From Cynocephalus volans (taxonomy: Eukaryota > Chordata > Mammalia > Dermoptera > Cynocephalidae): a stretch of 64,000 bases of DNA. The stretch lies in the NCBI RefSeq assembly GCF_027409185.1, contig NC_084468.1, positions 98,146,001 through 98,210,000 on the forward strand. Direction: 5' to 3'. This document shows positions 30,940 through 42,250 of the stretch, piece after piece (position 1 is the stretch's first letter; each line of letters begins with the position of its first letter). The notes below the pieces were generated by a model. It did not search any database, was not told the origin of the DNA, and saw only the letters and a program-made list of their open reading frames with translations. A program made the translations under genes and the position numbers.

Positions 30940-31330
30940 CATATTTAGTACTTTCATTTCTGTGAATCTACTCTAGAGAAGAAATTATTAGAAATATGGG
31001 AAAAAATTCATAGAGGTGTTTATCATAAAGTTATTTATAGTAACAAAGAATTGCAAGCATTCTAACAAGGGCGGAAGGTTAAGCAAATTATACTATACCC
31101 ATAAAACATGATGGGATGGAGAATAGTAACAGCACGGAGAATGCTAAGTGAAAAACAGATTCAGGATCAATTAACTTTCATGCTTACTACTATTTATTAC
31201 ATATGTAAAATGGTATATATATAAATTCACAAATATCCTAGAAGTGCTTGTTGTCTTTATAATGGTAGATTAATTGCTTCTTTTCCTTCTTTTTCTCTTC
31301 TCTTTATCTAATATGATATTCTCATATTAG
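30940..31330 (+). repeat. Old L1 3' region fragment
   Basis: Plus-oriented old L1: 'gtttatcataaagttattta', 'tagtaacaaagaattgcaag', 'aagcaaattatactataccc' and 'aatgctaagtgaaaaacaga'. No open frame remains. Confidence 0.5.
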
Positions 31331-31363
31331 ATTTTATATTATTATATAATATACTTATATTAC

Positions 31364-31464
31364 TTGGGGGGGGTATGCGGGGCCGGCAGGTACCAAGGGA
31401 TCAAACCCTGGACCTTGGTGTTAGCAGCACCACACTCTAACCAACTGAGCTAACGTGCCAGCCC
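31364..31464 (-). mobile_element. tRNA-Ile-derived SINE, minus orientation
   Basis: On the minus strand it reads GGGGCTGGCACGTTAGCTCA, then GTTGGTTAGAGTGTGGTGCT and AACACCAAGGTCCAGGG, then TTTGATCCC. This follows tRNA-Ile through the A box and B box. A 10-bp target duplication CTTATATTAC flanks it at 31354-31363 and 31465-31474. It is a monomer with a short tail. Confidence 0.88.
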
Positions 31465-31474
31465 CTTATATTAC

Positions 31475-32699
31475 ATTTTGAGAAAATTAGAATGCATTAA
31501 ATAAAACTATGTTGCTATATAGTAAATAAAACAATGCAGCCTTTGAAGCTAAATCTTTACCTTCTTTTACTTGACATATAAATAACTAGCTATATGGAAG
31601 AAAAGGGGACTGAGTCTCAGTGCTAGGAACAGGTGCAGCAGAGTCATAAAACAGAGAAGGAAATACCAATTGGAACACTTGCCATTGGTTGATTTTTCTT
31701 GTGTTGATTGCTTCGGTGTCAACTGTAGCTTTTACTGCAGCCTATTCATTCTGTTCGTTTAAAGACAATAAAAAACGGAAGGAAGGAAGAATGGAAACTT
31801 TACCCGATGTGTGTGCCAATAACCTCCTAACTAGTTTCTCATTCTTATGGATTCCCATGTCCTGGATTCATTAGTTATATCAGCATATATTGTACTTATA
31901 TTTGATTTTGTCATACCTTTGTCTATATGCCTATTGCACCTCAAAGTGTGTTGTGTCATTGGCTTGCCCAGCACTGCTTAGAATCTTCACCCCAACACAT
32001 CTGGTCCCTCTGGCACATTTTCCATCAGCTTTATGCATCAAAAAATCTGCACAATTGCCAGAACAAAAGCTTTATCCATTCGTAATTGTCTTTCTTTTCT
32101 ATAAAAATATTTTAGATGTACATCATGTTTCCTTTTAGGTGGTCACTTCCTCACAATATCTTAACCTCTAATTAAAGTTTGTACACTGCAAGTCATCATT
32201 TTCCAAGATAACTATATCACTACCCGGAAATTTTCTTTCCTGAATCATGCCCCAAATAACTATTGTGAGATAATAAGCTGTGGGTGTACAACATCTCTTC
32301 TTAGATATTAGCGAATCAAGTTTCAGGTAGACTTCTCAAAGTTTCAGATTACTTAATAAGAAACATTTGAAGCCCTTTGAGCCCAGATTCCCTGCTACCC
32401 CAAACCTCCCCTCTTCCGTGGTAGACAGGAGAGATGGGGTAAGGAACTAGGTCTAGGCTTCTAAAGGCACAGCTTGCCAGGACAGCTTAGCAGCAGTCAG
32501 AAACACGCTTACTATGTTAATTCTGTGTCATACAGGCTCCAGCCTCAGTATGCAGATAAAGTAAACCCCTCATCTTTCTAGCTCTTCTTGGGGCACATTC
32601 TTTGAATATATTTCCACTTATTAAAACAACCTCTTGTCACTTTACCCCCAAGCAAATGGTCTCACCGGCAAGTTCATCAGGCACTTAGACTCCTGACTT
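31475..32699 (+). other. ALPK1: Presumed ALPK1 intron, unassigned
   Basis: No gene, exon or clear repeat recognised. Two short open frames near 31.7-32.1 kb have no domain. Confidence 0.35.
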
Positions 32700-34260
32700 A
32701 CAAATGCATTTCACCTCAAGCTCTACCACTACTCAATTCCAGTGTTGTCATGCACCCTAGCCTTCACTCCTTAACCTCTTTGACTCCAATATGCTTCTCC
32801 TCCCCTTGCCACCTACTCCCAGATTCACATTTTGGAGCTTACAATCACTGAGACATGTTCGAGCTCTCAAATTTTCTTCTCTACTTCCCTTCTCTCTCTC
32901 CTGTGCTCCATAGGCAGGCCCCTCTGTAGGGGGGTCTCTACTCTTCCTCTCTATTTCTCCATCTCCTACTTACTTGCTACTCCCCTGCAGTCTGGCATTT
33001 GCCCCCTCCTTGCACTTAACCTTTTTACATTCATATACTGGAGACTTCCCAGGAGCCAAATCCAAAAGCTGCTTTTCAGACTTTATCTTTTTTTCTTTCC
33101 CTTTCTTTGCAATTTTGGCACTGTAACCTCCTCTCTGGAGTCTCTCCTTTGGTTTCCATATCACTTTGTGTTTCTGATTTTTCTTCCTACATCTCTGGAT
33201 GCTTTTTCTTTTATATTCTTTTTCTGCCCACTTTATACTTGCTGGCTCCTGTTTTCTGCCCCTTTTCTCTCTCTCTGTATGTTCACCTCGGGTGAATGCC
33301 TATAGCTGTACTTAGCTAATATATTGAAGGCATCACAGTTCTCTCCCTGGATTCTAGATTCATATCCAGATGTCTAGTAAGCATTTCTATTCTCCACTCC
33401 CCAGGCATCTCACACCTAACATTTTCAAAATTGGACTTATCATTTACTGCCTCCACCAGTATTTTTCATAGTAATATCTGGCACTAAAATTCACCCACTT
33501 GCTTAACCAAACACTTGGGAGTCACCCTAGAATGTTTATTTCTTTACTAACAATATCCAATTAATTTTGGAGTCACATTGATTCCATCCTCTAAATGTCT
33601 TTTGAATCTACCCATATCTGTCTATTCTCACTTGGTACAGGCCCTCAGCAACCAGCACCATATCCTGATCTCCTTGGCCTCTAGTCTGGGTGCAAGGCAG
33701 TGGTGGAACAGTTTATATCAGATCGTGCTGTTCAGAGGCTTCTCATTTCCTGAGCACGTATTTTTATTGCCTTTTTGATCTGCCACCTTCATGCTTCTCC
33801 AGCCACATCTTTTATCCCTTGTCAATACCCCAGATGAACCTGAACTCCTATAATACCAAGCTACTTGCTCTTCTCCAAACATATCATGCTCTTTAGTACC
33901 ACTACTGCTTTCCCTGCTTGTAAGGCCATTTTCTTCTTTTATGGCCTGTTTTTTTTCCTAAGACCCAAGCTGAAGAATCACTAACTCTAGGAAGACTTGA
34001 CCTACATCACTACCTACCAAAAGTGGGTGGCCACTTTGTCCTTTTAAGTCAGACATTTCTCAGGACCCAGAGCATGCCTCTACCTTAGAACTTATTGCAG
34101 TGAATTGTGAAAATTTCTTCTTTGTCACTATATACAACTAGCTCTTTCGGAAGACCAAGACTTTATCTTTTATCTCTGAGTTCCCGGTACCTAGCCCAAT
34201 GCATGACACATTGTAGGTAGTCATAAATAATGACTAATTAATAATAGTAATATTATTATT
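32700..34260 (+). repeat. L2 LINE fragment, plus orientation
   Basis: C/T-rich L2 body and 3' end. It includes 'tctccactccccaggcatct', 'ttcaaaattggacttatcat', 'cacttgggagtcaccctaga', 'cttctccagccacatctttt' and the tail 'ccaatgcatgacacattgta' then 'ggtagtcataaat'. The 33.4-34.26 kb part is the surest. The 157-codon open frame at 32832-33305 lies in this pyrimidine-rich region and shows no L2 reverse-transcriptase motif. Confidence 0.6.
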
Positions 34261-34814
34261 ACTAATAAATAATGCTAAATAAATAAAATTTCATGGATCT
34301 CTACTGCCCCGCCCAGTTTCATTTCTTTAAATGAGACTTAGCACAGCTAACGCTCTCTAGCTCACAAAGGAAACCATATTCCCAAAGGGTTAAATTGAAC
34401 AGAAATTCATAAGTTTATCCACACAACACATGAGGAACTGCATCTAATTTTTATGAATATATAATAATATCTACTCAACTAGAGACAGTAGAAGATTGTC
34501 ACATTTGAGAGGCTTCAGACCCTGCCGAGTGCCTTCTTTGATTTGGTATTGCTCAATAAAACACCAGGAATTTTTGCTCCATTTAAATATATTTGAATAC
34601 TCCATAACGAGTGCCATATATTCTATCTATATCAGCAAGCTTATATGTTAAAGCAGCTTGTCCATAGCATGACCAAGATTTTGCTTTTGTTCTATCAGAT
34701 TATTAAAAACAAGATCTTACTCTTTTTAAAATAACTTCTCTTCTAGGTGACCCTTACTCAAGTGTGAGCGAGATTCTGTGGTACCAGATGCTTTCAGTCT
34801 GGCGAATTGACTGC

Positions 34815-35005
34815 CTGTGTTAGAATTAGCTTCGTCTCTTCCTTGCTTGATGACCATGACCAAGTTAACTAATCACTAAGGGCCTCAATTTTGTCATCGA
34901 TAACATGAGGATAATAATGTTAATTATCTTTTAGCGTTTTTATGAGAATTAAATGAGTTAGCACATTAAGACCCTTGTAACAGTACTTAGCAAAAATAAA
35001 GGATA
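34815..35005 (+). repeat. MIR SINE, plus orientation
   Basis: 'agttaactaatcactaaggg', 'cctcaattttgtcatcgata', 'gagaattaaatgagttagca' and 'taacagtacttagcaaaaat' follow MIR order. Confidence 0.65.
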
Positions 35006-35089
35006 GACTCTCCATAGATCTGACTCTAGTAGACCAGGCTGACCCTGAGATCCTCCGTTTCTTGCTGCTGAACTTCAAGAGGGAAATAG

Positions 35090-35250
35090 CATGACAGAAC
35101 GTAGAGTCAGAAGGGGCTTTAGAGACCTTACCCCCTAATTTTAGGGATGAGGAAACTGAAATCTAGCAGGGAAAGGTGACTTGCACAAGTTCACACATTG
35201 CTGGTTTGTGACAGAGTCGGGATTAGAACCCAGGTCACCTTGTGTGCAGT
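35090..35250 (-). repeat. MIR SINE, minus orientation
   Basis: 'tagggatgaggaaactgaaa', 'ggtgacttgcacaagttcac' and 'tcgggattagaacccaggtc' are the inverted MIR core and 5' part. Confidence 0.75.
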
Positions 35251-35429
35251 GAATGGGAAGAGCCTGGGAGCAAGAGACTCACTGTGCGGTTGGGATCCAA
35301 CATGAAGTGAATAGATCACAGAATGGAGGGAATTCATGAGCAGGCAGGCAGTATTTAAAGATCTAAGAAGACAAGGAAGCAGTCCCTTCCCCCACCTTAA
35401 ATGACACTCTCAATCTGTTCACCAGTGCT

Positions 35430-35595
35430 GAATGATAATGGTTAATAATAACAATAAGTAGTATTTATTATTCATGAGTAAGTATCTGTTGAGCATGTTC
35501 TATGTGTTGGCCTTTCTGATGCAAGGCTTATATGCATTATCTTATTTAATACTCACTATGCATTATGAGTCAGGTCCTATTATTAGTAGTATTTG
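35430..35595 (-). repeat. MIR SINE, minus orientation
   Basis: 'gtatctgttgagcatgttct', 'atgtgttggcctttctgatg', 'cattatcttatttaatactc' and 'gagtcaggtcctattattag' match the inverted MIR 3' half. Confidence 0.6.
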
Positions 35596-35894
35596 CTCAG
35601 TAAATGGCGGTGATAAATATTTCCACCGCCTTGCTGTCTAGGCTGTTGGCAGGACTCCATTACTCAGCGTCTTGCTGTACACTCCCTCCATCTCTAATCC
35701 CAGCTGCTAACCAGAGCTATGCCAGTCATCTGTTTATATCTCCTTTGACTGAGATGACGTACGTGCCCGACCAGACTTTCCTCAGTACCTTCAGATTTGT
35801 CTGCCTTCAGAGTGCCTTCCTGACTTGAACAGCTGGCTCTAAAAGAGGTTCTGGGCTTACTCCACTCTCCTCCATCTTACTATCAACTACACCA

Positions 35895-36413
35895 TGGCTG
35901 CCCCATGCCAAGATACAAGAGATCTTTTCCTAGGAACAGGTTTTTATTAGGCCTTGTGGCTAGCTTAACATCAACACAGCAAGGCTAAGCAACTTTCCCT
36001 CTTCTCCCCCTCCCCTTTCCCTTTTCTGCTCCAGAACCGAGATTCCTCTCCTGGGAAGGGGTAAACATTACCTTTATCATCAGAGGAACATCTTGTGGGC
36101 TGCATTTAGCAGGCCTCAGGCTGGAATGCTTTGTACTGAGATAGTGGCTAATCAGGAGCCTATGCCCTAACCAACCAGATGTTATTGGACCACAAGGGCT
36201 GTGTCACCTTGCATACCACTGATTTCAAAATTGCCCATTACTCTGTCAGAACCCTCCCTAAAAGTCTTATAAACCCCCTGCTTCCCTGGGTTCAGGGGAA
36301 CCGATCTGGCTCAGTCTCCACTCCACATTAGTGGAATAAAACTTTTTGGCTGAAATGGTGCCTGGCTTGGGTTTCTCTCTCTCTCCCTTTCCTCCGTCTC
36401 ATGGAGCCTAACA
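35895..36413 (+). mobile_element. Retroviral LTR (ERV), plus orientation, 5' copy only
   Basis: Probable LTR ending GAGCCTAACA at 36413, directly before a primer-binding site. Near its end are a TATA-like 'cttataaacccc' (about 36269) and a poly(A) signal AATAAAA (about 36336), the usual U3-R-U5 layout. The 5' boundary is approximate, chosen at a TG near 35895. No matching 3' LTR was found, so the provirus is truncated. Flanking short open frames have no retroviral domain. Confidence 0.6.
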
Positions 36414-36418
36414 TTTGT

Positions 36419-36438
36419 TGGCACCCAACGGTGGGGCT
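36419..36438 (+). other. tRNA-Lys-like retroviral primer-binding site
   Basis: TGGCACCCAACGGTGGGG starts 5 bases after the LTR end. It matches the tRNA-Lys(1,2)-type PBS apart from one substitution and one inserted base. About 100 bp of leader-like sequence follows before recognisable similarity is lost. Confidence 0.55.
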
Positions 36439-36539
36439 AGGTAGTTTGGCTTCCAGCCACCCCGGCCACAAATCTGGTGAGACGCTCTCTTTCTCTTCTC
36501 TGTCTCGCCAAACCTAACAGTCTTGATAAAGGTAAACAC

Positions 36540-37680
36540 TCACTGATGATGGTTGGCTCCTGGGGTTAGTCATTTGTGTTAGGTAGGAGGTAGGGGGCAG
36601 GCAGAGTGGCAAGTATGTCCAGTTTTAAAGCAAGGTTGAAAGAGAAACAGAAGATAACATGTGGAAATCATCCCTGAGTTAACCACAGGGCACGAGTGAA
36701 GGGGAACTCCCCCGGAATGTGTACAGTGGCCACAATGTTTTGCTAAATCATTCCTGAATATGCCTAGGCATCTCAATCTAGAGGCAAAAAGACTGCTCAA
36801 TTATAGTTAGACAAAGAATACATAGTTAAATATTGAAAATTTACACTTTTTAAAAACTTTGTTATAGGTGGGGGGAGGAAAAGTGGTGGACTAACGAGTA
36901 CAAAACTATGCTATCCCCCCCAAGTGAATCATTTACAAGTGAATCAAGTACAGTATATGCTTGTACTGAAACAGCACAGTGCAACCCACAAATGTGTACA
37001 AGTAAATGATAAAATAAAAGATGAACTTTATTATAAATATTATAGCCATGCAGAAAATCAAAGGTAAAAAAATATCCATAGTTCTTATTTCTTACTGGGA
37101 CCACAGATAATTCTTTTCTTTTTTATCTTATTTTTTCTCCAAATTTTCTACAATAATGCTGTTTTGCTCTCATAATAACACCATGTTTTAAAAACCTAGA
37201 TTCTTAAAAATATGTCAGAGACAACTTCAAGACTTTTCTTATTTGAGTACTTCTTGATCTAGCCCTACTCAGAGATCTGGGAGCATTCGGTAGACGGGTA
37301 ATACCTCTAACTTGCAAGCCTGTAGCCATGGTGTATGGAAAGGGAACTCACAGTGAAAGAAAAGAGGAACAATAGTTATCATGCAACAGATGGAAATCCA
37401 CAGTGTCTCAACCCAGTTATTCCCCCAAGTTATAGTCGGCATAGGAAAAGTCTTTTTAGAGTGCAGCGACACATGCACAAAGTGAAAGTCTAAGTAGACA
37501 AAGAGGGAACCAAGGAGTTCCCCTGGCCAAGATCTTTCCACAAGGCATATCCCTTCAGGTCACCCATCTGCTGTCTGCTCCTACTCAGCCTCTGCTTAAT
37601 GCATAGTTCACCTAAAAGTCAGCCTTCCGTTTCACTTTGCTGGGAAGCTGGAGTCCCTCGTGGAGGCCATGCAGGAGTTC
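36540..37680 (+). other. ALPK1: Presumed ALPK1 intron, unassigned
   Basis: Sequence between the truncated retroviral leader and an L2 fragment. No gene recognised. It could include degraded retroviral internal sequence, but I see no motif to support that. Confidence 0.35.
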
Positions 37681-38602
37681 GCTGTGGACATGTTGAGAAT
37701 GTGATGCCTACTGGATACCCAAGTGCAGATATCAAGTTAAAAGCTGAAAATATGCATGTGACATTCAAGAGAGAGGTTTGGGCCAGAGAAGGAATTTGAT
37801 GATTGTCAACAAATACACGGTATTTAAAACCAGGAAATAAACAAAATCACCAAGGAGTGGATTCAGACAGAGAAGGGAAGAGGACTTCAAACTGAGCCTT
37901 TGCATACTCCAACATTAAGGGGTCTAGGAGAAGAGAAGGAACCAGCCAAAAAGGCTAAGGCGAAGTGACCAATGATATAGGAGGAAAACCAAGAGAGTGG
38001 GGTGTCCTGGAAAACAACAGAGGAGGGAGAGTCTATGTCACATGCTGCAGGTAGGTCATCTAAGATAAGGAGTGAGAATTGACTGCTGGATTTAGCAACC
38101 TGGAGTTGATCAATGACTTTGACAATGTAAATTTCAGTGGAATAGTGGGGCAAAAGTCTGCTTGGAGTGTGTTTGGGAGAGAATGGGAAGAGACAGGTTG
38201 GGAGCTCAAGCAGAAACAACCCTTTAAACAAATTTTGCTAAAAAGAGCAATAATTCTGACAGAAGTAAGACCAAGAGACTTCTTCTCTAAGATGGAAGAA
38301 ATAATGGTATGTTTGTAAACAGATAGGAATGAGTCAAGGGAGAGCAAAACTTGATGATGCAAGAGATTGAGAGAGGAAAGAGAAATGCTGCAGCGATGTC
38401 CATGAATAGGGAGAGAGGTGGAATTTCTACATGAATGGAGCACTTGGTTGTAGATAAGAGCATGGCTGGCTTATCTCTGACAGCAGATGGGAAGGCAGAG
38501 TATGGGGTACAGCTGCTCTTAAATTGATCGAGGTGAGCAAGAGTCTGTGGAAGTCTACTTCTAATCGCTGAGGATGAGGTTGAGGAGGAAGAGAGAGAGT
38601 GT

Positions 38603-39029
38603 TGATGGAGTTTGGATGTGTTGTCCCCTCCAAAACTCATGTGGAAATTTGACCTCCAATGTGGCAGTGTTGGAAACTGATTGAGTCATGGGGGCAGATC
38701 CCTCATGAATGGATTAATGCTCTCCCTGGGGTCGGGGGGGGGGGGACTAATGAGTGAGTTCTCACTCTATTAGTTCCCATGAGAGCTCGTTGCTTAAAAA
38801 GACCCTGGCACCTTCTCTCTCTCTCTTGCTTTCTCTCTCTTGCTTCCTCTCGCCATGTGATCTGCTTGTACCCGCCAGCTCCCTGCCACTTTCCGCCATG
38901 AGTAGAAGCAGCCTAAGGCCCGTGCCAGATGCAGCTGTCCCAGAATCGTAAGCCAAATAAACCTCTTTTCCTTATAAATTATCCAGTCTCAGGTATTTCT
39001 GTTATAGCAACACAAAATGGACTAAAACA
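38603..39029 (+). mobile_element. Solo MaLR LTR (MST/THE1-like), plus orientation
   Basis: A 427-bp LTR starting TGATGGAGTTTGG and ending GACTAAAACA, flanked by a perfect 5-bp duplication AGTGT at 38598-38602 and 39030-39034. It contains AATAAA in AGCCAAATAAACCTC and a run of 12 G near 38733. It is about 90% identical by eye to the LTR at 20835. It inserted into the old L2. Confidence 0.9.
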
Positions 39030-39414
39030 AGTGTGAATCAGTCACCTAAGATAGTAAGAGGTAAATGGACCAGAGAAATATAGGGTAATTGCCTGGCAGC
39101 ATTAACAGCACAGTTGAAGATTATATTCAGAAATTTAAAGTGAAGTCCAGGTGGTAGGTTATTTTTTCCCAGTATTTTTATCTGTGCAAAAGCTAGATTT
39201 AGCCACAGTAGTGATTTTGCTAAACAAATGTCACAAACAAAAGAGAGATGGGGGAGTCAAAGGTGCATACACCTTTAATTATCATGATCGACCATGGAAA
39301 TTAAACTGGGTAAGGATAGGAGAGAGGACCTCAGGGGGTGAGGGTCCATGAAAAGGGGTAGGATCAATGGATCAGAGGTTCTAGTGGGATTTTACGATTG
39401 TTGGATTTTGGAGG

Positions 39415-39817
39415 TGTATTAGTCCATTTTATGTTGCTATAACAGAATATCTGAGACTGGGAAATTTATAAAGAATAGAAGTTTACTTGGCTTATAATTC
39501 TGGGACAGCTGCATATGGCACGGTTCTCAGGCTGCTTCTACTTATGGCAGAAAGTGGCAGGCAGCCGGCAGGAACAAGCAGATCACGTGGCAGGAAGAAG
39601 CAAGAGAGAGAGAGGGGAGGTGCCAGGATCTCTTAAGCAACCAGCTCTCCCTGGAACTAATAGAGCAAGAACTCACTCACTATGCCTATCCCTCAGGGAG
39701 AGCATTAATCCATTCATGAGGGATCCGCTGCCATGACTCGAACAACTTTCAACACTGCCACATTGGGGATCAGATTTCCACATGAGTTCTGGGAGGACAA
39801 TACATCCAAATCCATCA
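39415..39817 (-). repeat. 3' LTR of the MaLR provirus
   Basis: 403 bp; on the minus strand it starts TGATGGATTTGGATG and ends GGACTAATACA. It is the downstream LTR of the minus-oriented provirus. Confidence 0.88.
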
Positions 39818-41405
39818 TTCTGCCCTTGGCTTCCCACAAATCATGTCCCTCTCACATACAAAATACAATCATTCCATCCCAACAGTCCCAAAAGTTTTAG
39901 CTTGTTCCAGCACCAACTTAAAAGTCCAAAGTCCAAAGTCTCATCTGAGACCAAAGGCAAAACTCCTTCTAGCTGCAAACCTGTAAAAATCAAAAGCAAA
40001 TTTATCTGCTTGAAAGATACAGTGGTGGAACAGACATTGGGTACACATTCCCATTCCAAAGGGGAGGCATAGGCCAGAAGGAAGGAGAAACAGGCCCCAA
40101 ACAAGTCCGAAACCCAGCAGGGCAGACATTAAATCTTAAAGCTCCAAAATAATCTTCTTTGACTCCAAGTCCTGCATCCTGGGCACAATGAGGGGTTTGA
40201 ACCCCCAAAGTCTTGGGCAGCCCCATCCCCACAGCTCTGCTGGATGCAGCCCACTGGGCTGCGCTGGCACCTGTGGCTTTTCCAGGCCAGTGTTACATGT
40301 TGCCAGTGGCCCTACAGTTCTGGTTTCCTGGCAGCAGCCCTGCTGCCTTGTCTCTGCTAGACATTTCCCTGGCGAGGGCTCTCTGTGGGGCCTCCAACCC
40401 CACTTTCCTGTTCCAATTGCTCTAGTAGATGACCTCTGCAGTGGCTCTGCCCCTGCGGCAGGTCTCTGCCTGGGCCCCCAGGCTTTTCCATACATCCTCT
40501 GAAATGTGGTTTGGAGGCTGCCATGCTTCCACTGCTCTCATGTCCTGCTGGCCTGCAGACTTAATACCATTGGATGCCACCAAGGTTTCTGGCTTATGCT
40601 CTCTTGAACTGTTGCATGAACCACACCTGGGGCCACTTGAGGCAGGGCTGCTCCAGCCAGAGTGGCTGAGATGCAGAGAGCAGGTTCCTGAGGGCAGCTG
40701 TGCCCTGAGTCTGTCCTCTGGAACAACATGGGCCTCCTAGGCCTCTGGGTCTGTGATGGGAGGGGAGCCCTTCCAGACTTCTGAATTGCCCTCAGGGCCT
40801 TTCCCCCATTGTCTTATTAGCACCTGGCTGCCTCATTGCCAAGCCAAAGTCTTTAGTAACCACTCTATCTACTGCAGCCTGGCATTTTTTTCATACTCTC
40901 TGCTTTTCTACCACATGGCCAGGCTGCAAATTTTCCAAATCTTTATGCCCTGCTTCCCTTTTAAATTCTGGCTTTACATTGTGCCTTTTCTGCCATAACT
41001 AAGCATAGGCTGTTGTAAGTAATCATGCAGCTTCCTTAATGCTTTGCTGCTTGGAAATTTCTTCTACCAAACATTCTGGTTCACAACTCTTAAGTCCCTC
41101 CTTCCACAAAATCCTAGGGCATGGACACAATGCAGCCAAGTTCCTTGCTGTGGTGTAGCAGGGTGAACTTTTGTCCAATTCCCAGTAAGTTCCTCATTTC
41201 TGTCTGAGACCTTACTGTCAGTATGGCCTTGACTGTTTTTTTTTTTTTTTACCAATCTCTAAAATGTTCCCAACTTTCCCTCATCTTTTTGTCTTCTTCT
41301 AAGTCCTGCAAACTCCTCCAACCTTTGCCCATTATCCATTTCCAAAGTCACTTCCACATGTTCAGGTATCATATAGCAACTCCCCACTCCTCAGTACCAA
41401 TTTTC
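39818..41405 (-). repeat. MaLR internal region
   Basis: Internal sequence between the LTRs. Next to the 5' LTR the minus strand reads TGGTACTGAGGAGTGGGG (41399-41382), the expected place for a primer-binding site, tRNA-Leu-like. It ends with a purine-rich stretch before the 3' LTR. No protein family was recognised in it. Confidence 0.75.
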
Positions 41406-41851
41406 TGCATTAGTTCATTTTGTGTTGCTAATAACAGAATATCTGAGACTGGATAATTTATAAAGAACAGGTTTATTTGCTTATGATTCTGGGACAGCTG
41501 CATCTGACACAGGCCTCAGGCTGCTTCTACTCATGGTGGAAAGTGTCAGACAGCCAGCAGGTATAAGCAGATCACATGGCAAGAGGAAGTGAGAGATAGA
41601 GAGAAAGAGAGAGTGAGAGAGGGAGAGGGAGAGAGGGAGAGAGAGAGGAGAGGTGCCAGGGTCTTTTAAACAACCAACTCTCTGGGCAACTAATAAAGCG
41701 AGAACTCACTCACTACCCCTACCCCTCAGGGAGAGCATTAATCCATTCATGAGGGATCCACCCACATGACTCAAACAACTTCCAACACTGCCACATTGGG
41801 GATCAGATTTCCACATGAGTTCTGGGAGGACAATACATCCAAACTCCACCA
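41406..41851 (-). repeat. 5' LTR of the MaLR provirus
   Basis: 446 bp; longer than its partner mainly because of an expanded GA-rich microsatellite at about 41590-41655. On the minus strand it starts TGGTGGAGTTTGG and ends GAACTAATGCA. Confidence 0.88.
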
Positions 41852-42250
41852 GGAGGCTAACTGGGGATGAGAAGGGTGGTAGCAGACAGAGAGTGGGATA
41901 CAGGAATCTGAGAGTATGGAAGAGCTGCTGTTATTGCTAATGACAAAGTCTAGTTTGTATGACCATGGAAGTGAAAGACTGACTTTGGATGAAGGGCAAT
42001 ATCTTTGGAAGAAAGGACTTCAGGGATCCAAGAGTGCTGGATCACTACATGATTATTGGAATCTCCAACAATAAGAGTGGTTTGGAGAAAGTAACAGTGA
42101 TCCAGGAGCTAAAATGCCCTGAGAGTTGCAGTTGACAGCAACAGCAAGGTACAGTGGGTGATATAGTCTGCTGAAATGAATTTCAAAGATGGGGAGGGTG
42201 TGTGTGGATTAAACAAGGGAGGCAAAAGCACAGTCCGTAAGCTGCAATGA

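Larger units (their letters stand above)
39415..41851 (-). mobile_element. MaLR provirus (MST/THE1-like), complete LTR-internal-LTR
   Basis: Minus-oriented 2.4 kb element with two LTRs (39415-39817 and 41406-41851) around a 1588-bp internal region, the usual size of non-autonomous MaLR elements. A perfect 5-bp target duplication GGAGG lies at 39410-39414 and 41852-41856. The two LTRs are about 85-90% identical by eye, so the insertion is not recent. The internal region has no intact retroviral gene; open frames of up to about 120 codons on both strands lack pol motifs. It disrupts an older L2. Confidence 0.88.
37690..42250 (-). repeat. Long L2 LINE fragment, minus orientation, broken by two MaLR insertions
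   Basis: Inverted L2 body sequence in three pieces: 37690-38597, 39035-39409 and 41857-42250. Landmarks are 'tgatgcctactggataccca', 'actccaacattaaggggtct', 'aggaggaaaaccaagagagt', 'tggtgtcctggaaaacaac' (one mismatch) and 'gagaattgactgctggattt'. These match the reverse complement of the L2 coding region in order. The element is non-functional. The insertions give relative ages: L2 oldest, LTRs younger. Confidence 0.65.

Noticed and set aside
31364-31464. A tRNA-Ile gene
   Set aside because: A and B boxes resemble tRNA-Ile, but the cloverleaf is degraded, it has a tail and is flanked by a 10-bp target duplication, so it is a SINE. The same holds for 48440-48525 and 50493-50587.
32832-33305. 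157-codon plus-strand frame as a novel membrane protein
   Set aside because: Phe/Leu/Ser richness follows from C/T-rich L2-like sequence; there is no promoter, splice or homology support.
40136-40502. Overlapping 104- and 119-codon frames on opposite strands
   Set aside because: They lie in the GC-richer internal region of the MaLR provirus and show no recognisable domain.
41590-41655. GA-rich run as a CRISPR-like or structured repeat array
   Set aside because: It is a simple microsatellite expansion inside the 5' LTR of the MaLR provirus.
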